A program made the translations under genes and the position numbers. The notes beneath the pieces are model-generated. The model saw only the letters and a program-made list of their open reading frames with translations, was not told where the DNA came from and did not search any database. From assembly GCA_946481095.1 (NCBI GenBank), contig CAMLML010000036.1, positions 1-41,340 on the forward strand: DNA of 41,340 bases, read 5' to 3'. Origin of the DNA: an uncultured Cellvibrio sp. Its GTDB lineage: Bacteria > Pseudomonadota > Gammaproteobacteria > Pseudomonadales > Cellvibrionaceae. This document shows positions 15,779-24,000 of the stretch, piece by piece. The stretch's first letter is position 1; each line of letters opens with the position of its first letter.

Positions 15779-17395
15779 CTACTCCCCCATCTTCCATCCA
15801 TTGGTAATTGGATAACGCCTGTCACGACCGAATCCGCGCTGACTGATACGAATCCCCACAGGGGCCTGACGGCGTTTGTATTCGTTGACATCCACCAACC
15901 GAACAACACGCTCCACTTGTTCACGCTGAAAACCTCTGGCAATTATGGCTTCAGCGCTTTGATCCTGTTCGACATAAAGCGCAAGTATTTGGTCGAGAAT
16001 ATCGTAGGGTGGAAGACTGTCTTCGTCTTTTTGATCAGGTGCCAATTCCGCTGAAGGTGGTCGAGTAATCACAGTTTCAGGTATCACATCACTGATGGTA
16101 TTTCGATAACGAGCCAAGGCAAACACTTGTGTTTTAAAGACATCTTTCAACACATCAAAACCACCGGCCATATCACCATAAAGAGTGGAATAACCCACCG
16201 CCATTTCACTTTTATTGCCGGTGGTTAACACCATGTAACCTTTTTTGTTGGAGATAGCCATCAGCAGTACTCCACGACACCGCGCCTGCAAATTTTCTTC
16301 AGTGGTATCGCGTTTTAATCCGGTAAATTCATTGCTGAGTGCTGCCATAAATGCATCGTACATAGGCTCGATACTGATAGAAGAATATTGCACCCCCATG
16401 CGCTGCGCTTGCTCTGCAGCATCGGTTTTACTCAGGTCGGATGTATAACGAAATGGCATCATCACCGCTTCAACTTTATCTGCACCCAAAGCATCTACCG
16501 CAATCGCCAATGTCAGTGCGGAATCGATGCCACCTGATAGCCCCAACACCACACCTTTAAAGCGATTTTTCTGTACATAATCGCGCACCCCCAAAACCAG
16601 AGCCTGATAAACATCAGCGAGATTGCTACTGATATCGGCAATAAACTGCCGGGAATTTTTTTGATCAATTGAGATCTCGACCAGAGACAGTGATTCACTA
16701 AAAGAAGCTGCACGAAAAACCAGTTGTCCCTCCGCATCAACTGCATGCGAGCCGCCATCAAACACCAACTCATCCTGTCCGCCCACGGCATTGACATAAA
16801 CAATTGGCAACTGATTTTCCAATGCGCGCGCAACCACTACCTTTTCCCGTTGCAGCTGTTTTTGTTGATGATAAGGCGATGCATTGATGTTGATAATCAA
16901 ATCTGCACCGGCTGCCTTTGCTTGTGCCGCCGGCCCGGAAAACCAGATGTCCTCACAAATACACAAGCCTATTCGAACATGCCTGAATTCAAAAACTACA
17001 GGTTTTTCACCTGCTACAAAATAACGCTTCTCATCAAACACCTGATAATTTGGCAAACACTGTTTGGCATATTCAACCAGCAATTTTCCCTGATAAATCA
17101 CACCCGCCATATTGAACAACTGCCCGTTGATACGTTTGGGATAGCCCAGCAGTATGGCAACAGGCAGATTGGCATCCAATAAACTGTCCAAGGCCCGCTG
17201 AATACGGACATCAAGACTGGAGCGCAACAACAAATCTTCCGGTGGGTAACCCGTCAAAGATAACTCGGGAAAAACGACTATATCGGCTTGATCCGACAAC
17301 GCCTGTTTACTGTATTGCAAAATTTTTTGTGTATTACCCGGAATATCCCCCACAAGGGTATTAAGTTGAGCAATACTAATTCGAAGCGATGGCAT
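15779..17395 (-). CDS. nadE: glutamine-dependent NAD+ synthetase
   Basis: This cytoplasmic enzyme converts deamido-NAD+ to NAD+ using ATP and glutamine, the last step of NAD synthesis. The N-terminal nitrilase-like glutaminase domain (about residues 1-250) has its catalytic triad at Glu44 (VFPELSLTGYPPEDLLLR), Lys111 (EYAKQCLPNY) and Cys147 (CICEDIW). The C-terminal synthetase domain has the pyrophosphatase P-loop SGGIDSA at 287-293, then TGNKSEMAVGYSTLYGDMAG and RPPSAELAPDQKDEDSLPPY. The 538-residue length is typical of two-domain bacterial NadE. The gene is divergent from pilS with a 115-base spacer and has no operon partner. Confidence 0.97.
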   Translation of the reverse strand: MPSLRISIAQLNTLVGDIPGNTQKILQYSKQALSDQADIVVFPELSLTGYPPEDLLLRSSLDVRIQRALDSLLDANLPVAILLGYPKRINGQLFNMAGVIYQGKLLVEYAKQCLPNYQVFDEKRYFVAGEKPVVFEFRHVRIGLCICEDIWFSGPAAQAKAAGADLIININASPYHQQKQLQREKVVVARALENQLPIVYVNAVGGQDELVFDGGSHAVDAEGQLVFRAASFSESLSLVEISIDQKNSRQFIADISSNLADVYQALVLGVRDYVQKNRFKGVVLGLSGGIDSALTLAIAVDALGADKVEAVMMPFRYTSDLSKTDAAEQAQRMGVQYSSISIEPMYDAFMAALSNEFTGLKRDTTEENLQARCRGVLLMAISNKKGYMVLTTGNKSEMAVGYSTLYGDMAGGFDVLKDVFKTQVFALARYRNTISDVIPETVITRPPSAELAPDQKDEDSLPPYDILDQILALYVEQDQSAEAIIARGFQREQVERVVRLVDVNEYKRRQAPVGIRISQRGFGRDRRYPITNGWKMGE

Positions 17396-17510
17396 AAGAT
17401 TCTCGTATAATTCAGAAAACGCGCAGGCGACATTGTCATGAAACTTTGGAGCCTCGCCAAGTAAAATTTTGAAGCCTGATTTTAATTGACACCAGACACA
17501 AGATAACCCG

Positions 17511-19169
17511 ATGACTCAATACATCAGCAACTACGCCAAAGTCTACAATCTTCAAAAATTGATTCGCGTCTACACTTACTATCGTGTAGTGCTGGGGTGC
17601 CTGTTATTACTTATCTTGCAGTTGGATTTTGCCCCGAAAGTAATTGGCCAAAACAATAACCTGACCTTTTATACTTGTGTTTTTTACACAATCGTCAACA
17701 TTGTCACCCTGTTTCTTACGTCGAAACAAACGCTGCTCAATACACAAAAATTTCCATTCCTTTCCTGTCTTGCCGACATTGTCATACTCAGTTACTTGAT
17801 GCATTTAAGCGGCGGCGCTTTAACCGGAATAGGCTATCTACTACTCGTCACCATCGCCGCAGGCGGCATGATGCTGCGCGAACGCACAGTGATATTTTTA
17901 GCTGCCATCACCAGCCTGATTATTATTTCCGAAGGACTTTATCGATATTTATTTCTGATACAGGAAAATCGCTCTCTTTTTTCATCTGCATTGCTGGGAA
18001 CGCTGTCATTTGTTACGGCGATTTCATTCCATTATTTCTCACAAAAATTGCGCACATCCGAAGCGGAAGCAATCGCCCAGTCTGAACATATTGCGCACCT
18101 GCAACGATTGGCCCAACTTATTCTGGAACGTATGCGCACAGGCATTATGGTATTAAATAAAAATCAGCAAATTGAACTCTATAATAAAGCTGCCATGCGG
18201 CTATTGGACTTACCGGTTGATAAACAGCATATTCAACATCTGTCACAATTGCCTGAATTATTTGATAAATGGAATTCATGGAAAGAGGGACACGCTGATC
18301 ACTCACCGCTATTAAGCTTACCCAAGCAAGTCACCTCTGAAATCAAAGTAAATTTTGCAGAACTCGAACCGGGAAATAACAGCGAGGATCATTTGATTTT
18401 TCTGGAAGATGTTCGTTCACTGCATCAGCAAGCACAACAATTAAAACTGGCATCTTTGGGGCGATTAACTGCCAGTATTGCCCACGAAATCCGTAACCCT
18501 CTGGGTGCAATAAGCCATGCGAGCCAGTTACTATCCGAGTCCACCCATCTGCAAGATACCGACTTGCGATTACTTGAAATGATTCAAAACCACAGCAAAC
18601 GAGTGAATTCGATTATTGAAAATATTCTGCAGCTATCGCGACGTCGAGCATCACAACCCGAGAAAGTGGATTTGTTCAAATGGATACCTCACTTTATTAA
18701 TGAGTATCAATATAGCCTTAAAAATAAATACGATGTCACCATTGAATTTTTGGTCAAAAATATCAGTAATCAATTTCCAGGAGACGAAGAGGATGTTGTT
18801 CGTGAAAAACTGGAAGCCAAATTTGATACCAGTCAACTACAACAGGTATTAACCAATTTATGCGACAATGGATTACGTTACACACAAACCAAAGACGGCA
18901 AAGCGACATTGCGCATTGAAGCCGGGACTGACAGACTACAACAACAGCCCTATATTCGGGTGATTGATTATGGCAACGGAATTGCAGCCGATATAGTTGA
19001 ACATTTATTTGAACCTTTTTTTACAACAGAAAATACAGGATCTGGACTCGGCCTCTATATATGTAAAGAATTGTGCGAAGCTAACCAGGCTTTTATCAAC
19101 TATCAATTTACAGCCGAAGGAGAAAGTTGTTTTCATATACAATTATCACATCCTGACAAACTACAATAA
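17511..19169 (+). CDS. pilS: PilS sensor histidine kinase
   Basis: PilS is the membrane kinase of the PilS-PilR pair that controls type IV pilin transcription in Pseudomonas. The 552-residue protein has about six membrane segments in residues 25-175, a short PAS-like region (about 200-300), the HisKA domain with phospho-accepting His325 in ASIAHEIRNP, and an HATPase domain with N-box NLCDNGLRYT, G1 DYGNGIA and G2 GSGLGLYI, plus the F-box FEPFFTTENTGSGLG. No strong Shine-Dalgarno site precedes the ATG, but the next in-frame start would cut into the first membrane segment. The response regulator gene starts 11 bases after its stop. Confidence 0.93.
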   Translation: MTQYISNYAKVYNLQKLIRVYTYYRVVLGCLLLLILQLDFAPKVIGQNNNLTFYTCVFYTIVNIVTLFLTSKQTLLNTQKFPFLSCLADIVILSYLMHLSGGALTGIGYLLLVTIAAGGMMLRERTVIFLAAITSLIIISEGLYRYLFLIQENRSLFSSALLGTLSFVTAISFHYFSQKLRTSEAEAIAQSEHIAHLQRLAQLILERMRTGIMVLNKNQQIELYNKAAMRLLDLPVDKQHIQHLSQLPELFDKWNSWKEGHADHSPLLSLPKQVTSEIKVNFAELEPGNNSEDHLIFLEDVRSLHQQAQQLKLASLGRLTASIAHEIRNPLGAISHASQLLSESTHLQDTDLRLLEMIQNHSKRVNSIIENILQLSRRRASQPEKVDLFKWIPHFINEYQYSLKNKYDVTIEFLVKNISNQFPGDEEDVVREKLEAKFDTSQLQQVLTNLCDNGLRYTQTKDGKATLRIEAGTDRLQQQPYIRVIDYGNGIAADIVEHLFEPFFTTENTGSGLGLYICKELCEANQAFINYQFTAEGESCFHIQLSHPDKLQ

Positions 19170-19180
19170 TCACATTAACC

Positions 19181-20587
19181 ATGGCCCATCCTATGACCAA
19201 ACGTGTATTAATCGTTGATGACGAACCGGATATCCGGGAACTGCTGGAAATTACTCTTGGCCGCATGCAATTAAGTACGGAAACAGCAAAAACTATTCAG
19301 GAAGCAAAACAAAAATTGGTTGTACATGAATTTCAACTTTGTCTTACCGACATGCGACTGCCCGATGGCAATGGTTTGGAATTGGTTGAACATATTCAGC
19401 ATCAGTTTTCAGGCTTGCCCGTTGCAGTGATTACGGCTCATGGCAGTATTGATACCGCAATCGACTCAATGAAAGCCGGTGCGTTTGATTTTCTTACCAA
19501 GCCGGTTGATCTCAATCATTTACGGAAATTGGTTACTACCGCGATACAAACAACACAAATAAATCAACCCGTAATCAAAACCACCGCCATTATTGGTCAA
19601 TCTGCAGCGATTGAAGAATTAATCAAAAATATTCAAAAACTATCGCGCTCACAAGCACCGGTTTATATCAGTGGTGAATCAGGATCAGGAAAAGAATTGG
19701 TTGCCCGCTCAATTCACGAATTGGGTCCGCGTTCAACCAAACCATTTATCGCAGTCAACTGCGGCGCCATTCCCCGCGAGCTGATGGAAAGTGAATTTTT
19801 CGGCCATAAGAAAGGCAGCTTCACTGGTGCACATCAGGACAAAATCGGTTTATTTCAAGCTGCAGAAGGCGGTACTCTTTTCTTCGACGAAGTTGCCGAT
19901 TTACCTTTGGATATGCAAGTAAAACTCTTGCGCGCAATTCAGGAAAAAGCCATACGGCCTGTTGGTGCCTCCGATGAAATTATGACGGATGTTCGCATTC
20001 TGTGTGCAACACACAAATTACTGGATCTTGAAGTCAAAGAAGGACGTTTCAGGCAAGATTTATTCTATCGATTGAATGTCATTCAATTGGCAGTCCCGCC
20101 ATTGAGAGAAAGACGCGAAGATATTTTATTATTGGCCGACCATGTTCTGCACAAAATTGCTTTTTCGTTAAACACCAAAAAGCCGGAATTAACTTTCGAA
20201 GCAAAACAAAAACTGGAAAATTATCGATTTCCTGGCAACGTCAGGGAACTGGAAAACATTCTGGAACGCGCATTTACACTGTGCGAAAGCAATAGAATTG
20301 ATGCCAATGATTTACAGCTTAATCAACACAATCATCACTTCAACGAAAAGCCATCCAATGGATTATCAAATTTAAATCCAGCCCAGCACAGCAGCGATGT
20401 GGATTATCCGGAATTATGCGCCACCTTCCCATCAATAGATGATTATCTACAACAAGTGGAAAAAAATATTTTATTGAATGCACTGGAGAAATCACGTTGG
20501 AACAAAACGCTCACCGCAAAAAAGTTGGGCATAACCTTTCGTTCATTGCGTTATCGTTTGCAAAAATTGGGGCTGGATGACGAGTAA
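19181..20587 (+). CDS. pilR: PilR sigma-54-dependent response regulator
   Basis: PilR activates sigma-54 promoters of pilin genes when phosphorylated by PilS. The receiver domain (residues about 8-125) has Asp57 in LTDMRLPDGNG and the acidic pair in IVDDE. The AAA+ domain has Walker A GESGSGKE at 165-172, the sigma-54 contact loop GSFTGA at 212-217 (a Ser variant of the usual GAFTGA), Walker B GGTLFFDEV and R-finger region PLRERREDI. The C-terminus is a Fis-type helix-turn-helix (NKTLTAKKLGITFRSLRYRLQKLGL). An alternative ATG four codons later is possible. It ends at a shared terminator with convergent pilE. Confidence 0.95.
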   Translation: MAHPMTKRVLIVDDEPDIRELLEITLGRMQLSTETAKTIQEAKQKLVVHEFQLCLTDMRLPDGNGLELVEHIQHQFSGLPVAVITAHGSIDTAIDSMKAGAFDFLTKPVDLNHLRKLVTTAIQTTQINQPVIKTTAIIGQSAAIEELIKNIQKLSRSQAPVYISGESGSGKELVARSIHELGPRSTKPFIAVNCGAIPRELMESEFFGHKKGSFTGAHQDKIGLFQAAEGGTLFFDEVADLPLDMQVKLLRAIQEKAIRPVGASDEIMTDVRILCATHKLLDLEVKEGRFRQDLFYRLNVIQLAVPPLRERREDILLLADHVLHKIAFSLNTKKPELTFEAKQKLENYRFPGNVRELENILERAFTLCESNRIDANDLQLNQHNHHFNEKPSNGLSNLNPAQHSSDVDYPELCATFPSIDDYLQQVEKNILLNALEKSRWNKTLTAKKLGITFRSLRYRLQKLGLDDE

Positions 20588-20592
20588 CAAAT

Positions 20593-20625
20593 AAAAAGCC
20601 GTTAGTAATTAGCTAACGGCTTTTT
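20593..20625. terminator. bidirectional terminator between pilR and pilE
   Basis: AAAAAGCCGTTAG (20593-20605) and CTAACGGCTTTTT (20613-20625) form a perfect 13-bp stem with a 7-base loop. The A-run on one side and T-run on the other make it functional in both directions between the convergent genes. Confidence 0.95.
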
Positions 20626-20643
20626 GACTCAACACAAAATTAT

Positions 20644-21072
20644 TTACCAACATCCTGCGGGGGTTTTAGCACCGGTGTGGGTTAGTGTCAGAGTAGTGCA
20701 ATCTCCTTGCTTGGTGTCACTCAGTTGCGGTGCTTTTACTGCCGTCGCAGTTAGAGTGTAATCCGATGATGGCTCATCTTCATCCACAAACGCTATTGTA
20801 ACTTCATAAAAACCACGACCTTCGGAGGTAACTTTTTTACCTTCTTTCAACGCCTCATACGCTTGACAGCCCTCTTCAGGATTATATCTGCCATACAAGG
20901 TGTAGCAACGTTGGAGACGAGCTGCCAAATTCAGCAGCTCGGTTTTACCTTCGGCCCGGTTGGACTTCATGACATATTGCTGGTAATTCGTGAAAGCAAA
21001 ACTAGCTAAAATCCCTAGAATCACCACGGCAATCATCATCTCAATCAACGAAAATCCAGTTTGCTTTTTCAT
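20644..21072 (-). CDS. pilE: minor type IV pilin PilE
   Basis: A 142-residue prepilin. The leader MKKQTG is followed by the class III cleavage site and mature start FSLIEMMIAVVILGILASFAF, with Glu5 present, so it is processed by PilD. The globular part has cysteine pairs (CYTLYGRYNPEEGC and CTTL...GCW) typical of PilE, and the length fits. It is the last gene of the minor pilin operon, starting seven bases after the pilY1 stop. In Pseudomonas PilE couples the minor pilin priming complex to the major pilin. Confidence 0.93.
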   Translation of the reverse strand: MKKQTGFSLIEMMIAVVILGILASFAFTNYQQYVMKSNRAEGKTELLNLAARLQRCYTLYGRYNPEEGCQAYEALKEGKKVTSEGRGFYEVTIAFVDEDEPSSDYTLTATAVKAPQLSDTKQGDCTTLTLTHTGAKTPAGCW

Positions 21073-21079
21073 AATTTAC

Positions 21080-24000
21080 CTACTTGATTTGGCGCCATGA
21101 AATACGACCACTCTTTTTACCACCGGGAGGAGCCGTAATATCAATTTGCTCGCATTCACCTGTGATACTACAAGCCACACCTTCAGTTCTGGTTTTATTG
21201 TCATCAGAAACAATCACCAATTCACCGGGAATATAGAAGTCAAGAATAGCACCACTTGCCTCTTCATTCTCATGTATCGGGTATTTGGAGCGAATGTGAT
21301 TTTCCAGAGCAGAATAGCTATTGGCATATTGATCGCCCACACCTACCAACTCCATCAACCAACCCGAACCCCCAAAGGTACAAGCATCAGAGTTTGGAAT
21401 CATGGTTGTAAAAAGCAATCTATCGTAAATATAAGACGACTTGGTAATAACTCTCTCCGCTGCCGGGAAATTCAAATACCACCCATTTTTTGTTGCCCAA
21501 TCAACCGGGATTACCCCAGACGTACCCATATCATTCACATCACGAGCGATCGGTTTTGGAGGTACATCCGAGTTATACAAGGTAGTCATACTTTTTTGAT
21601 GAAGTGTTGCACTCGTAACCGGTGCTCCGGAATCTGCTATGCCATAAAAAGAATTCACAGGAGTTGAGCTGGAATCAGCAACGGTTATGTAACTACCTGT
21701 ACCAAAGTAAACCATAATTGCATCAGGGCCTCCTGCCGTAGCCCCCGACTTGGTACCCAAGGTAGGTGAGGCTGTTATGGGTTTTGTGGTGCCTGCACTG
21801 AATAAAGGTGCGTTATACACAGGTGTCAACCCGGTTGAATAACCACTGGAGATATTAAACTTCCACATATCACCACGGTAATCCCCAGCGTAAGCGTATT
21901 GGTAGCCAACATCAGCTGAAGCCCTGTAAAGTGCAGGCCCTGCGAGTCCATTATCCATAGCGGTATTAGTCGGTACAGCACCACTATAAGTCGGATTAAA
22001 AGGAGCCTGAAGATCTATGATCATCAAGTAAGCTCTACCGTCTGTGCTGTTATATCCATTACCTAACACTACCGACCAACGACCGTTCACAGGCGCTATA
22101 TACATTTTGCCCATCACGTTACCGATCTCAGGATAGTCCGCTGCTGTTACTTCAAATAACACATCGTTTTCATCGAAATTTTCCGGATCAGTGACATCCA
22201 ACACAAAGATACCTCTGGATCCTGCACCCGTTGCACCAACCAGAATGTTCCGCCATTTAATACCATCTCCATCACCGGTATCTATGTAGGCATCACCAAC
22301 ATACACTGCCCCATCAACCAAATAAGTATGCGCAGTTCCCGCCCCATAAGCTGTGGAAGCCAAGGCTGGTAATTTGCTGTAAATGGAGGAAGGAACGTAG
22401 GCAAAAACTTCTGTTCCGCAAGTAGGTGTGGCGGTGCAATCTGTTCTGAATCCATGCAGCATCCCGTCATTTGCGCCCACGTAGAGAATATCCGGACGTG
22501 CGGATTTCACGGTATCAACATAGCTTTGATAAGTCGCTGAACCATATGCAGAGGGCAAAGTTTCAAACCCTTGCGATTCCACACCCGCATAGACGGGTGA
22601 TGAGTTCACTATATCGCCCAACAGGTTTTTAACTCCTTTATCGGTCACTCGAGTTCTATAACTTGCAACATCATCTCCCCTGACCCAATTTTGTACAGCT
22701 TGCCCAAGGGTATCACCGCCCAAATCAGCTTTTTGAGTTGCACTTAGCTCATTCCAATTAGTGTTATTAAACTCAAAACCTTCATCAGAAACAGGGTTAT
22801 AACTGTATATTTTCCTGCCAGAGGAAGAAATTAATTTCCCCATGGTAGACCAGGTAACACTGAAATCAGCCAAGTCTTTTGAATAACGAAGAGCCCTGAT
22901 TTCACCATGCCAACTGGACTTTAATGCACCGGAGTTATCTTTTTGAGGTGGGTAAAATAATGCCTGGTAAACACTGGTAACAGTCTCAAGTCGGGTTGAG
23001 TTAGTAGAAACCCCTGAACCTGTTGCACTATCCCTTCCTGCTTCATCAAAGATCTTGGTCAGTTTTGCTTCCAGTAAAGAGGGGTTCTTCATCAGGAAAT
23101 AATTATCGGGAATTGTATCCGCAGTGGTAGCCCCTGCGATATTGGTGACATCCCACTCCCCTGCCTGATCAGGTCTCCCATTACCATTCAGATCTGTAAA
23201 GCCACCGTATTTTGCTGCGTAAAACAAAGGGGTTTGTAAATTGGTCAAACTGCTCGCCAGTGGAGTTGTTGATTTGGTATAGGTAGACTCCAGGAAATAT
23301 TTATTTGAAGCTGTATTGGCAGGATACAAAGATACAATGTTGTTTGACTCAGTCTCTGCCATCACGTCGTACCACTGAGTTGGATTTTGTACTTTCTGTG
23401 GAGTTGTAAGGCCATGGGTATCATAGCCACCACGGGTCACCCATTGACTGGTTTGTACGCCTGTAGTTGTACTGGTGGTTCCTTCTATCAAGTAACTCAT
23501 ATACATCCTGCTGGTGCCGGTGGCCCAATAGGGCATGCTATTGGTGATTTTAATCTGATTCGACGGTACTGATGGGCTACAAGCAGAACCCACACAAAAC
23601 GCTATACGCTGTACCGAGTCCATATCATAGTCGGACGCCCAAGGTTGATCCTCCCAATAAAACAGGTATTGGCCAGAAATGGGGTTACCCGCCAAATCAT
23701 TTACAATTTTTTCAACCCTTACCCCCACCAATGAACATTCATTGGCGTGTGCGCCATTTGTGCAGACGGGCACAATTGATACCTTCCCACCTCCCACAGG
23801 AATATCAAAAGTGGGCAACCCCTCTGACAACTCAACAGCATAGGTGTTAACAGTCTGTGAACCTGAATAGCCTGTTCGTAAATCATTGGTTCTGGCCCAA
23901 TAAGCTAATCCAGCAACCCCATAACCACCTCTTGTAGTAGGAGATTCGGGACAAAACCCTCTCAAATCAGACAACTTGTAATCTGAAACAAGACATTGGT

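Noticed and set aside
21146..21667. 173-residue frame antisense to pilY1
   Set aside because: It is a shadow of the real gene with no family resemblance; PilY1 is conserved through this region on the other strand.
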